Origin: Labrenzia sp. DG1229
GTDB lineage: Bacteria > Pseudomonadota > Alphaproteobacteria > Rhizobiales > Stappiaceae
Direction of reading: 5' to 3'
DNA length: 64,000 nucleotides
Assembly (NCBI RefSeq): GCF_000521215.1
Contig: NZ_KI928941.1
Span: 1 to 64,000, forward strand
The translations under genes were made by a program, and so were the position numbers. The notes beneath the pieces are model-generated. The model was not told the DNA's origin and did no database searches. It worked only from the letters and a program-made list of their open reading frames with translations. This document shows positions 28,146 to 37,009 of the stretch, in pieces. The stretch's first letter is position 1. The number at the start of each line of letters is the position of its first letter.

Positions 28146-28276
28146 GTGTGAGAATACTGTGAGTATATATCACGCCGGATCAAATTTGCCCCGACAGCAC
28201 AGAGACTTGATTGAGACCTTGACGAAAAGCCAGTTGTGAGATTTGCTGCCGCAAACGATAATGTTCGGAGCAAATC

Positions 28277-28717
28277 ATGGTTAAACTTATTTCTTCACTA
28301 TGCTCCTTTATCTTCTTGATTCCAAACCTTGTTCACGCTGCTGATTTTTGTATCGACGTCAATTCCAAAAAGGGTTGGCAGGGCATGACGCTTCCGGACG
28401 GCAATATTCGCCGGGTCAGTTACGCCGGCAGCTGGAGTGTCATCTCCGGCATGTACAAACCGGTCGGGCCGAGAGGCTATTCAGGTGCAGATGCCAAGAA
28501 ACTCGGTCCCCTCTACGGTTACAAGTTCGATCAGTCGTACTCATTCGGCGAAATGCTGGTGAGGGATCAGACTGGGCGGATTGTCCCTTTTGCCGAGTTT
28601 GCCGCGCTGGCGGTCAATACACCGGATCCGGCTGGAAACTATGCTTTTCGTATCAATGACGTGGACCTGGCGCTTTGGGATAATGCAGGGGCAATCAGGG
28701 TCTGCATATCCATGTAG
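28277..28717 (+). CDS. Small exported protein of unknown function
   Basis: 146 residues with a clear signal peptide (LISSLCSFIFLIPNLVHA) and a mature, probably beta-rich periplasmic domain ending RVCISM. Cysteines near both ends of the mature part (DFCIDV and RVCISM) could form a disulfide. GGAG stands six bases before the ATG. I do not recognise the family. Confidence 0.75.
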   Translation: MVKLISSLCSFIFLIPNLVHAADFCIDVNSKKGWQGMTLPDGNIRRVSYAGSWSVISGMYKPVGPRGYSGADAKKLGPLYGYKFDQSYSFGEMLVRDQTGRIVPFAEFAALAVNTPDPAGNYAFRINDVDLALWDNAGAIRVCISM

Positions 28718-28811
28718 TGAAACATCGTTTCGCTGACATACATCTGATTTTTTCAGACAAGGTGTTGGAAATGTCGCGGTCTTCAAACACTCCATCCAAA
28801 CGAGGGAAAAG

Positions 28812-29561
28812 ATGCAGAAAGCTGCACTTGTCACCGGCGCGGCGAGAGGCATTGGCCTTGCCACGACAAAGCTGATGCTCGATCGCGGCTGGCATGTGGC
28901 CATGCTCGACCGGGACAGTGACGAACTGGAAATTGCATCGGCAGGTCTTCACGGTGCAACGCCGTTTTCGTGCGACGTTTCTATCCAGAGCCAGGTCGAG
29001 GAGACGATTCCAGCCATTCTGGATAAATTCCGAAGGCTGGATGCGGTCGTCAACAATGCGGGTGTCGCCCATTTCGGTCCAATGGAAGATACCGATTTCC
29101 AAGCCTGGCGCACTGTGATGGAAACCAATCTGGATGGCGTTTTTCTGGTTTCCCAGGCAACGGCACCCGCGCTCAAGCAGACCCGGGGTTCCATTGTCAA
29201 TATTGCCTCGATTTCGGGTCTGAGGGCTTCGACCCTCCGGGTCGCCTATGGCACGTCGAAGGCAGCAGTGATTCACCTGACCAAGCAACAGGCGGCGGAA
29301 CTCGGAGAATTCGGTGTTCGTGCGAACTGCGTGTGCCCCGGACCGGTGCGCACAAAGCTGGCCATGGCGGTGCACAGCCAGGACATCATTGATGCCTATC
29401 ACGATGCCATTCCTCTCAACCGCTACGGAAACGAACAGGAAATTGCCGAAGTCATAGCCTTCCTGTGCTCGGACCAGGCCAGCTACGTCACTGGCCAGAT
29501 CATTGCCTCCGACGGCGGATTCGAAAGCACGGGGATCGGTTTGCCGTCCTTGAGAAACTGA
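28812..29561 (+). CDS. SDR family NAD(P)-dependent oxidoreductase
   Basis: A classical short-chain dehydrogenase of 249 residues: cofactor motif TGAARGIG near residues 8-15, NNAG motif, Ser in ISGL, catalytic YGTSK, and PGPVRT after it. Asp39 region (MLDRDS) suggests NAD(H) preference, which is inference. CGAGGGAAAAG precedes the ATG. It converges on yjbQ with six bases between the stops. The substrate is unknown. Confidence 0.9.
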   Translation: MQKAALVTGAARGIGLATTKLMLDRGWHVAMLDRDSDELEIASAGLHGATPFSCDVSIQSQVEETIPAILDKFRRLDAVVNNAGVAHFGPMEDTDFQAWRTVMETNLDGVFLVSQATAPALKQTRGSIVNIASISGLRASTLRVAYGTSKAAVIHLTKQQAAELGEFGVRANCVCPGPVRTKLAMAVHSQDIIDAYHDAIPLNRYGNEQEIAEVIAFLCSDQASYVTGQIIASDGGFESTGIGLPSLRN

Positions 29562-29567
29562 ATCGCC

Positions 29568-29996
29568 TTACACGGGTGTTGCCAGAAAGTGTGCCGCCAC
29601 CTGGCGCTGGTGCGGGTTGGTGCGATGTTCAAACAGATAGATCCCCTGCCAGGTGCCCAGGACCATACGGCCTGCGGAGACCGGAACGGATAGCGAAACG
29701 GGTAGTATCGACGCCTTGATATGTGCCGGCATGTCGTCCGGACCTTCGTAGGTATGGACAAGATAGCTCATGCTCGGGTGATCGGACCCTGGCACCAGGT
29801 GCTCGAAAAAGGCTTTCAGGTCCACCTGAACATCGGGATCGGCGTTTTCCTGAATCAGCAATGAGCAGGATGTGTGCCGAACGAACAAGGTCAGCAAACC
29901 ATCCACGGCTCCTTCGTCCACGAGCCAGGACGAGACGGAATGTGTGAATTCGTAAAGGCCCTGCCCGCTTGTGCGCAATGAAAACACGGTTTGCAT
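29568..29996 (-). CDS. yjbQ: YjbQ family (UPF0047) protein
   Basis: 142 residues with the family signatures FVRHTSCSLLIQENADP (His, Ser and Asp cluster) and LGTWQGIYLFEHR near the C terminus. YjbQ-type proteins are small trimeric proteins that have been linked to thiamin phosphate synthase activity as a secondary reaction; the physiological role is not settled. The ATG at 29996 begins MQTVFSLRTSGQG, as in homologues; the open frame to 30047 adds unrelated residues. Confidence 0.9.
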   Translation of the reverse strand: MQTVFSLRTSGQGLYEFTHSVSSWLVDEGAVDGLLTLFVRHTSCSLLIQENADPDVQVDLKAFFEHLVPGSDHPSMSYLVHTYEGPDDMPAHIKASILPVSLSVPVSAGRMVLGTWQGIYLFEHRTNPHQRQVAAHFLATPV

Positions 29997-30137
29997 GATG
30001 ATCGCCGGTCCTTGTGTCCCTCTTATGATAGAGGCATAGGCGAACAAATCCCCGGTTGCAATTTCGCCGGCCGACCTCCATGTGAAGCGATGTGACTTTC
30101 TCGTCCGCCCTGTCAGGACACCTGCCCCGGATCAAGC

Positions 30138-31430
30138 ATGCCAGACGTCAGACCGAAAATCATGATTGCCTCGCTCGGCACGCGCGGCGATGTGCAACCC
30201 TATGTCTCTCTGGCGGGAGAACTCAACCGCATCGGTGCCGACGTTGTGGTCAGCACCGGTGAAGGTTTTGAAGACATGATCGAACAGGCCGGTGCCCGAG
30301 CCCGTCCGGTTCCGGTCAATTACCAGGCCCTGCTGCAAAAACCGGAAATCAGGGAGGCCCTTCATTCCCTGAAAGGCATGATAAAGGCGGCGCGCCAGAG
30401 CATCGAGCTTCAACGGGATGTCGCCAGGGTCCTGTGGGAAACCGGTCTGGACGAAAAGCCTTCTCTCATCCTGTTCAATCTGAAAGCAACGGTCATGACC
30501 CTTGTCGGGCGCAGATTGGCAGTCCCGACGCTCCCCACCGCGCTCCAGCCTGCGACAACGCCAACCGGTGACTTTCCGCTTCCTCTCTTCGGATTGCCTG
30601 CCATGGGCTCATTTCTCAATCGCAAGAGCTTCGGTGTGGGCCGGATGCTCATGAAGGCCGGCCTTCGTCCACTGCTCAATCCATTGAAGCTGGAAGCGGG
30701 ACACGAGCTTGCCATGCCGGGTTCGTCGATCGACGGCTTCATGCCGAACAACCAAAAAGCTCTGACGCTCCAGGCGTTTTCGCGCGCACTGGTCCCGACA
30801 CCGGAAGACTGGAGCGCAGAGAACTGGCAATGCGGCTACTGGTTCACCGAACCGGACGCCGAATATCAGGCTCCCGAGGATCTGGCCCGGTTTCTCGAAG
30901 CGGGCGAACCACCTGTCTATCTCGGTTTCGGCTCCATGCCGAGCCGGGATCCCGGAGATCTGACAAGGACGGTGGTTGGAGCATTGGAAAAAACCGGCCA
31001 GCGCGCAGTGCTCGCCACCGGTTGGGGCGGACTGCTGAAAGAGGAATTGCCGGCGGAGCTTTCCGAACGTGTCTTTCTGATCGACAAGGCGCCGCACAGC
31101 TGGCTGTTCCCGAAATGTGCGGGCATTGTACACCACGGCGGTGCGGGAACGACCCACGAAGCAGTCCGTTGGGGGAAACCGTCGCTTGTCTGCCCCGTGT
31201 TCGGCGATCAGCCTTTCTGGGGCGCGCGAATATTCCGGATCAGCGCCGGCCCTGAACCAATCCGCCAGAAAAAGCTGACGCCGGATAGCCTTGCAAAGGC
31301 GCTTAAGGATCTCGAGAACCCCACCTACAGACAGGGTGCCGAGGCCGCGCGGCAAATCATCGAGCAGGAACCGGGGGCCAGAGGTACCGCATCAAGGGTG
31401 TTGTCCCTTGTCTCGACAGACATGACCTGA
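30138..31430 (+). CDS. Family 1 glycosyltransferase (sterol glucosyltransferase-like)
   Basis: A 430-residue GT-B glycosyltransferase. The N-terminal acceptor domain begins with GTRGDVQPYVSLAGEL, and the C-terminal nucleotide-sugar domain carries LGFGSMPSRDP and the donor-binding motif HHGGAGTTHEAVRWGKPS followed by FGDQPFWG. This combination is typical of macrolide/sterol glycosyltransferases that move glucose from UDP-glucose to a lipid or small hydrophobic acceptor. It is cytoplasmic or membrane-associated. The acceptor cannot be read from the sequence. Confidence 0.9.
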   Translation: MPDVRPKIMIASLGTRGDVQPYVSLAGELNRIGADVVVSTGEGFEDMIEQAGARARPVPVNYQALLQKPEIREALHSLKGMIKAARQSIELQRDVARVLWETGLDEKPSLILFNLKATVMTLVGRRLAVPTLPTALQPATTPTGDFPLPLFGLPAMGSFLNRKSFGVGRMLMKAGLRPLLNPLKLEAGHELAMPGSSIDGFMPNNQKALTLQAFSRALVPTPEDWSAENWQCGYWFTEPDAEYQAPEDLARFLEAGEPPVYLGFGSMPSRDPGDLTRTVVGALEKTGQRAVLATGWGGLLKEELPAELSERVFLIDKAPHSWLFPKCAGIVHHGGAGTTHEAVRWGKPSLVCPVFGDQPFWGARIFRISAGPEPIRQKKLTPDSLAKALKDLENPTYRQGAEAARQIIEQEPGARGTASRVLSLVSTDMT

Positions 31431-31546
31431 ACCCCGGCAAACTCTGTCCGTACCCCGGGAACAGGTAACAAGGTTGTACACCCTTCCCTTTTCCTTCACA
31501 GCCTGACACAACTAGGGAAGCAAGCTTTCAAGAGGGGTGCCCAGTC

Positions 31547-33193
31547 TTGTTTCCTGCCCGCTATACTGTTTTCTTCCTTTGCCTCGCATTAGCCTTTGTC
31601 GCCTTCGTACTGATGTTCGCCGTCAACGTACATTTCATCTGGCCGTTTGCCGTATTCGGCGTCTTGTCACTCATCGGCGTCTTCGACCTGCAGCAGACCC
31701 GGCACGCCGTTCTGCGAAATTATCCGGTTTCAGGGCACTTCCGCTATCTTTTCGAAGCGATCCGGCCGGAACTGAGGCAGTACTTTTTTGAAAGCAACCA
31801 GGATGGCCGCCCATTTTCACGGGAGCGGCGATCCATGGTCTATGACAGGGCCAAGAACATCGAGGACGTCCTGCCGTTCGGCACCGAACTCGACGTCTAT
31901 AACGACCAGTACGGCTGGGTGAATCACTCCGTTACACCGAGACCTGAGAATCACGAAGAATTGCGGGTGACCATCGGAGGACCGGACTGCAAGCAGCCCT
32001 ATTCCGCATCGCTCTACAACATCTCGGCCATGAGTTTCGGCTCGCTGTCCGGCAATGCCATCCTTGCGCTGAACAAGGGCGCGAAAGCCGGGCATTTCTA
32101 CCATGACACCGGTGAAGGCAGCGTCTCCCGCTATCACCGGGAAGGTGGTGGGGATCTTGTCTGGGAACTCGGCAGCGGCTACTTCGGCTGTCGAGCGGCA
32201 GACGGAAAATTCGATCCGGAGAAATTCAAGGCGCAGGCGGCCAATCCCCAGATCAAGATGATCGAAATTAAAATGAGCCAGGGTGCAAAACCCGGTCATG
32301 GCGGCGTTTTGCCGGGTGCGAAAGTGACGGAAGAAATTGCCGAGGCCCGTGGCGTGCCACTGGGTCAGGATTGCATCTCGCCCGCTTCGCATTCAGCCTT
32401 TTCAACTCCGATCGAGCTGCTGGAATTCATCCAGACGCTTCGGAACCTTTCCGGTGGCAAGCCTGTCGGGTTCAAACTCTGCATCGGACACCGCTGGGAA
32501 TTCATGGCGATCGTAAAAGCCATGCTGAAGTCCGGGATAAAACCGGATTTCATCGTCGTCGACGGAGCGGAAGGCGGCACAGGCGCAGCCCCGATCGAAT
32601 TCGCCAACCGGCTCGGCACTCCGCTGCTGCAGGGCCTGCTCTTCGTTCACAACAGCCTGGTCGCCACCGGATTGCGCGATGACATCAAGCTGGGTGCCAG
32701 CGGCAAGATGATCAGCGCCTTTGATATTTCCGGCACCATGTGTCTCGGAGCCGATTGGGTAAACTCGGCACGCGGCTTCATGTTCGCGGTCGGCTGTATC
32801 CAGTCGCAAAGTTGCCACACCAACCGGTGCCCGACCGGCGTTGCGACCCAGGATCCGAAGCGCCAGCAGGCGCTTGTGGTTCCCGACAAGGCCGAGAGGG
32901 TCACGAATTTTCATCGCAACACGCTGAAGTCTCTAATGGCCTTCACCGCAGCTGCCGGGCTCAATCATCCCAGCGAATTCAGGCCGGAGCACTTTTACCT
33001 GCGTGGCGGCGCGCGCGAAATCATGTCGGCAAATGCCGCCTTTACCTGGCTCAAGAAAGGCGCTCTCCTGGACGAAGCACATGACCTTCCGGGGTATTCG
33101 GCCTTCTGGGCCATGGCCGATGCGGAGAGTTTCAAGCCGGCCAAGTCACTCGACGCGGCCAAAACACTGGGCCATCACAGGGCCCATCATTGA
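31547..33193 (+). CDS. FMN-binding glutamate synthase family protein
   Basis: A 548-residue protein with two N-terminal membrane helices (about 5-45) and a large cytoplasmic domain homologous to the FMN/synthase core of the glutamate synthase large subunit: MSFGSLSGNAI, HYDTGEG-like HDTGEGSVS, VDGAEGGTGAAP and the cysteine segment CHTNRCPTGVATQ, which resembles the Fe-S cluster region. There is no amidotransferase domain, so classical GOGAT activity is unlikely; electron transfer within the membrane is one possibility. The start is a TTG behind GAGGGG. It converges on the coiled-coil gene of the flotillin cluster. Confidence 0.88.
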   Translation: MFPARYTVFFLCLALAFVAFVLMFAVNVHFIWPFAVFGVLSLIGVFDLQQTRHAVLRNYPVSGHFRYLFEAIRPELRQYFFESNQDGRPFSRERRSMVYDRAKNIEDVLPFGTELDVYNDQYGWVNHSVTPRPENHEELRVTIGGPDCKQPYSASLYNISAMSFGSLSGNAILALNKGAKAGHFYHDTGEGSVSRYHREGGGDLVWELGSGYFGCRAADGKFDPEKFKAQAANPQIKMIEIKMSQGAKPGHGGVLPGAKVTEEIAEARGVPLGQDCISPASHSAFSTPIELLEFIQTLRNLSGGKPVGFKLCIGHRWEFMAIVKAMLKSGIKPDFIVVDGAEGGTGAAPIEFANRLGTPLLQGLLFVHNSLVATGLRDDIKLGASGKMISAFDISGTMCLGADWVNSARGFMFAVGCIQSQSCHTNRCPTGVATQDPKRQQALVVPDKAERVTNFHRNTLKSLMAFTAAAGLNHPSEFRPEHFYLRGGAREIMSANAAFTWLKKGALLDEAHDLPGYSAFWAMADAESFKPAKSLDAAKTLGHHRAHH

Positions 33194-33242
33194 GGGCTTT
33201 GCCCAAACAAGCCTGGCTATCGACGACCGCGATCGAAGCGTC

Positions 33243-34172
33243 TCAATTCAGCCTGACGTTTTCGAATATGTATGCGTGATCGTCGATGTTGAACTGGATC
33301 GATTTGAACCCTGTAACATCTTCAGGAATGTCGTAGAATTGGAATTGGATATCGATCGGATAGGAGCCATACAGGGGCGCTGCCTCCTTGTAGCGCTGCT
33401 TCTCACCAAGGGTGCCTATCTTGAACGAAGACTGCCGGTGATTGTCGGCATCATACCCAATCGCAAAAGATGCCCTGTTTGAAAAGACTATTTCCCTCGA
33501 CGACGACCTGACTGAAGAAACCTTCAGATCACACACCATCGAACCGTCCTGATGCGAACACTCTTGAAGGGCGGCTTTCAACCCATAACCGCTAATCCCG
33601 GGCCCGTAGTAGTTCGTTTGAGGCTGTTTCGGCTTGGTCTTGCCGCTTTCATCAAGTTGCCGAACCCGGACGCGGCTGAAATTTTTGCGTTTTTTCCGAG
33701 TATTAGGGTCAGCTTCCTCAACCGCCGCCAAGTCGTTGCCACCCGGTCGAATACGCAATGTGTCGTCTCGCGGATCGAAGGTTTCATCCCTGTTGGCATG
33801 TCCACCTGTTGCGACTTTCTGCTCGAGTTCCGCAACCCGCTTTTGAAGCTGCTCCAGCCGCTGCTCGCTTTCGTCGGCGGTCAATGTGTCAATCTGCCTG
33901 ACAACAGAGAAAACCTGCTTGCGAATGGTGTCCTGTCTTTCAGCTAACCGGGATACATCGTTGTTTTTTTGAATATCGGAAAGTCTTTGTTCGAATGCAG
34001 TGATACGGGCCAGAAGCTCCGCCTTGTCATCATAGAGGCGATTTACTTCCGTATAGAAGTGGAACACCACGCCAGCGAAAAGGATCAGGATCACGAATAT
34101 CAGTATGGCCGATATCTCGAGAAACAGATTCCCACGAAGCTTGAAGTGGTTTTCCTTGTTTTCGTAGTCCAT
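33243..34172 (-). CDS. Membrane-anchored coiled-coil protein, last gene of flotillin cluster
   Basis: 309 residues, family not recognised. One membrane helix (ISAILIFVILILFAGVVFHFY, about 19-39) leads into a coiled coil (about 45-125: YDDKAELLARITAFEQRLSD, then QRLEQLQKRVAELEQKV), a charged, low-complexity linker with KKRKNF and a compact C-terminal beta-type domain (about 190-309) that holds two cysteines (QECSHQ, MVCDLK). The N-in topology would place the coiled coil in the periplasm. It follows the flotillin gene by 138 bases, with a long hairpin between, so it is probably transcribed with the stress cluster at a lower level. Function unknown; a periplasmic spacer or scaffold is inference. 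Confidence 0.8.
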   Translation of the reverse strand: MDYENKENHFKLRGNLFLEISAILIFVILILFAGVVFHFYTEVNRLYDDKAELLARITAFEQRLSDIQKNNDVSRLAERQDTIRKQVFSVVRQIDTLTADESEQRLEQLQKRVAELEQKVATGGHANRDETFDPRDDTLRIRPGGNDLAAVEEADPNTRKKRKNFSRVRVRQLDESGKTKPKQPQTNYYGPGISGYGLKAALQECSHQDGSMVCDLKVSSVRSSSREIVFSNRASFAIGYDADNHRQSSFKIGTLGEKQRYKEAAPLYGSYPIDIQFQFYDIPEDVTGFKSIQFNIDDHAYIFENVRLN

Positions 34173-34264
34173 CCCGTTCCACCAAACTCGTGCCCGATCG
34201 GACCTGTGCTTCTCTTACGGACACGACTGCAGGTCGCGTGATCCGCCGGCTGCTTTCCCGGTCG

Positions 34265-34294
34265 ATATCCCGGAGCCGGCTGGCTCCGGGATAT
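34265..34294 (-). terminator. Perfect stem-loop after the flotillin gene
   Basis: 13-bp arms ATATCCCGGAGCC / GGCTCCGGGATAT around a 4-base loop, about 17 bases after the flotillin stop. The transcribed strand continues ATCGACCGGG with no U-run, so it may be a partial terminator or processing/stability element between the flotillin and coiled-coil genes. Confidence 0.6.
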
Positions 34295-34310
34295 GCGTTG
34301 TGCAATGCGA

Positions 34311-36191
34311 TCAGGTAGTCGGATCAGCACGATCCGGTTTGGGAGCCAACGGAGCCGCCTCCCCGGAGGTGTCCGCGACTGTCTCCGCCGTCAAACTTCC
34401 AGTCGACGGATGGGCCGCATTGTCTGCAGCGCCGTTTTCGCCCGCGGTCGTTCCATTGGCAGGCGCTTCACCAAGACCTGCAGTCAATCCGGACAGACCG
34501 GACCCGTCCAGACCAACCTCTTTCATCATCGCGTCCAGAAGCGGTGCCTGGGAGCGGTATTTCAGGGCCGAGGAAACCATCTGGTCAGCGAGGTTTCCGC
34601 CTCCGGCCCCATTGCCAGCCGTGCCATTCGCAACGCCACCGGCACCGCCGGTCATGCCATCCACCTGGATGATTTTGATACCGTCGATCTGCTCCATCGG
34701 CTTGACGCTTTCGGCAATGATCTCAGGCAACTGCTCCAGAAGCTTGACACGGATCTGCATCGCGATCTGGTCCGGCGACAAGAGGTTGGCTGCCTCGTTG
34801 ATCGCACGCTGACCGTCGGCCTCCACTTCATAAAGCGCTTTTTCAGCTTCCGCGCGAAGCTTGTCAGCCTCTGCGGAGCCCTGCGCCTCGATGCGAAGTT
34901 TCGCAGCCTCGGCTTCCGCGGCGATCCGGACCGCTTCCGCCTGGTCGGCGGCAGCCTGTTTCTGTGCCTCGGCACCGACTGTGATCGCGACAGCATCCAT
35001 TTCGGCCGCCTTGCGGGCTTCAATCAGTTCGATCTGCTTGTCTCGCTCGGCAATTTCGGTTTCCCGAGCTGTCGAAACCTGTTCGGCTGCACGTGCGGCG
35101 ATTGCCCTTGCCTCATCGGCCTCGGCTTCCGCCTCGGACTTTTCGCGGGATTTGGCGGCTACCGCGATATCGCGGTCCTGCTCGGCAAGTTCAATCAGTT
35201 TCTGTTTGTCGACATTGGCCGCCTCGACCGAGCGTTCCTTGGAGATTTCCCGTTCACGCACCTGCTGATCCATCGCGATCTGACGTTCGGTGACAGCCTG
35301 GTTGGACTCAATGTCCTTCTCCTTGACCTTCTGGCTCGCCAGGATCTTGGCTTCTTCGGCTTCACGCTCGCGCTCCGCCTGCTGCTTGGCAATCAGAGAG
35401 GATTGCTCTGCCTGGCGGATCTGGATCTCGCGCTGCTGTTCAAGCTTGGCGAATTCCTCTTCGCGATTGATCTGCAGACGCTCCTGTTCGGCCTCCAGGT
35501 TCTTGCGCTTGATCTGGATTTCGGTTTCCTGCTCGATGTCGTTCCGCTTCTTCCGGCGTTCCTCGATCTCCTGGGTAAGTTTCGTGAGACCTTCGGCATC
35601 GAAGGCATTTTCAGGATTGAAATACTCGCGGTTGGTCTGGTCCAATCCGGTGAGTGAAACCGATTCCAGCTCAAGACCGTTTTTCAGAATGTCTTCCGAA
35701 ACCGCAGCCTGCACTTTCTGTACGAAGTTAACGCGCTGTTCGTGCAGCTCTTCCATCGCCATTTCCGCGGCAACCGCGCGCAAGGCATCAACGAACTTGC
35801 CCTCGACAAGTTCACGCAGAGCCTCCGGCTTCATTGTCCGCTGACCAAGTGTCTGCGCTGCATTGGCAATGGATTCGATGGTCGGCTGAACCCGGACATA
35901 AAATTCTGCCAGGACGTCGACACGCATGCGGTCCCTGGTGATCAACGCCTGATCGTTGGAACGGCGGACTTCCAGACGCAATGTATTCATGTTGACCGGA
36001 ATGACGTCATGCAACACAGGCAACACAAGCGTGCCGCCGTTCATGATGACACGCTGGCCTCCGAAACCGGTACGCACAAACGACACTTCTTTCGAAGACC
36101 GGCGATAGAGCCTGGAAATGATCAAGCCTACGGCCAGCAGCGCCACAAAGCCGATGCCGACCAGGATCAAAATACTTACGAGTTGGTCCAT
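34311..36191 (-). CDS. Flotillin family protein (YqiK-like)
   Basis: A 626-residue flotillin. One N-terminal membrane helix (about 5-26, ILILVGIGFVALLAVGLII) is followed by the SPFH/PHB domain (about 30-200, with RTGFGGQRVIMNGGTLVLP), a long Ala/Glu-rich coiled coil (about 205-430, e.g. KEKDIESNQAVTERQIAMD) and a C-terminal region with a Gly/Ala-rich segment (GMTGGAGGVANGTAGNGAGG). Flotillins organise membrane microdomains and, in enteric bacteria, YqiK is paired with an OB-fold membrane protein, YqiJ. The same pair is present here, with a PspA-like gene upstream. It acts at the inner membrane. Confidence 0.93.
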   Translation of the reverse strand: MDQLVSILILVGIGFVALLAVGLIISRLYRRSSKEVSFVRTGFGGQRVIMNGGTLVLPVLHDVIPVNMNTLRLEVRRSNDQALITRDRMRVDVLAEFYVRVQPTIESIANAAQTLGQRTMKPEALRELVEGKFVDALRAVAAEMAMEELHEQRVNFVQKVQAAVSEDILKNGLELESVSLTGLDQTNREYFNPENAFDAEGLTKLTQEIEERRKKRNDIEQETEIQIKRKNLEAEQERLQINREEEFAKLEQQREIQIRQAEQSSLIAKQQAEREREAEEAKILASQKVKEKDIESNQAVTERQIAMDQQVREREISKERSVEAANVDKQKLIELAEQDRDIAVAAKSREKSEAEAEADEARAIAARAAEQVSTARETEIAERDKQIELIEARKAAEMDAVAITVGAEAQKQAAADQAEAVRIAAEAEAAKLRIEAQGSAEADKLRAEAEKALYEVEADGQRAINEAANLLSPDQIAMQIRVKLLEQLPEIIAESVKPMEQIDGIKIIQVDGMTGGAGGVANGTAGNGAGGGNLADQMVSSALKYRSQAPLLDAMMKEVGLDGSGLSGLTAGLGEAPANGTTAGENGAADNAAHPSTGSLTAETVADTSGEAAPLAPKPDRADPTT

Positions 36192-36244
36192 AACTTACAA
36201 CTCCCTTTGTTTTTTTGATGAAAATTTTCAGCCCGGCACCAGCA

Positions 36245-37009
36245 TCAATCGCCAGCGCCGGTCAATGTCGCGTTGGTATTTCTTATCGCCGTGAAATGCG
36301 GTCCCTGCTGGCGTACGATGATGATGTTCGTACCCTGTTCGAGCACTTCGCCTTCAACGTCCGGTTCCACAAGCACATAATGGGACTGCCCGGTCGGGTC
36401 GCTAAGACGCGCCTGCGCAGGAAGGCCTTCCTTGGCATGCCCCTGCACAATCACCGCGGGTTTGCCCACGAACGTCTGCCGAGAAACGGCGTCGCTTTCG
36501 TCCTTTGGCATCACCTTGGACAATCCGAGTGCGGTAACCCTGGTAAAGGGCAACGCCCCGGCGAAAGCTCCGGCGGAGGCCAGGATACCCGGCAACAGAT
36601 ATCCGGTGACGGATTGCACCAGGCTCTGGAGGACATACCCAACGAGGCCGAACCCCGTGAGGAAGATCACCAGAATGATCAGCGCCGGCACCCGGCCGAA
36701 GCACAACCATCCGAGTATCTGGCTGAAGATACCTTGTCCGGGCCCGGTCAACTCGGTCCCGGCCGCAACCGTATCAAGATCTCCCGGCAGGGCACCGGCC
36801 TGGATATCGGCGTCGAAATCCGGCGCATCAACATCAGGCAGATCCACGTCGGGAAGATCCACTTCCGGAAGCAGGCTGTCGATCATGCTCGACAGCCCCA
36901 GTCCCATGAGCGTGCCGACACCTTCGGCGAGTGCGATCGCAATCATCAGGCCGATAGCGACTGCAAAAGGTGTGTTCTGGTCGGCTAGGATGAACTCGAC
37001 CATGTTCAA
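36245..37009 (-). CDS. OB-fold membrane protein (YqiJ/NfeD-like)
   Basis: 254 residues. The N-terminal half has a membrane helix (about 12-38), an acidic stretch with three tandem copies of a short Asp-rich motif (LPEVDLPDVDLPDVDAPDFD), then two further helices (about 80-108 and 112-140). The C-terminal part (about 150-254) is an OB-fold-like domain of the NfeD type (FVGKPAVIVQGHAKEG ... GQSHYVLVEPD). In the YqiJ/YqiK pair it is the flotillin's membrane partner. Its ATG overlaps the stop of the PspA-like gene by four bases; flotillin follows 53 bases later. Confidence 0.9.
   Translation of the reverse strand: MNMVEFILADQNTPFAVAIGLMIAIALAEGVGTLMGLGLSSMIDSLLPEVDLPDVDLPDVDAPDFDADIQAGALPGDLDTVAAGTELTGPGQGIFSQILGWLCFGRVPALIILVIFLTGFGLVGYVLQSLVQSVTGYLLPGILASAGAFAGALPFTRVTALGLSKVMPKDESDAVSRQTFVGKPAVIVQGHAKEGLPAQARLSDPTGQSHYVLVEPDVEGEVLEQGTNIIIVRQQGPHFTAIRNTNATLTGAGD

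Larger units (their letters stand above)
27956..28276. other. Intergenic region with back-to-back stem-loops
   Basis: 321 bases with no protein gene. The left part carries a hairpin on the plus strand after the DUF465 gene; the middle part carries a minus-strand terminator that ends a candidate small RNA; the right part holds the promoter side of the exported protein at 28277, including a possible TTGACG near 28219. Confidence 0.55.

Noticed and set aside
34293-35657. Long plus-strand open frame opposite the flotillin gene
   Set aside because: Opposite strand of Ala/Glu-rich coiled-coil coding sequence, which produces long shadows; the minus-strand flotillin is certain.
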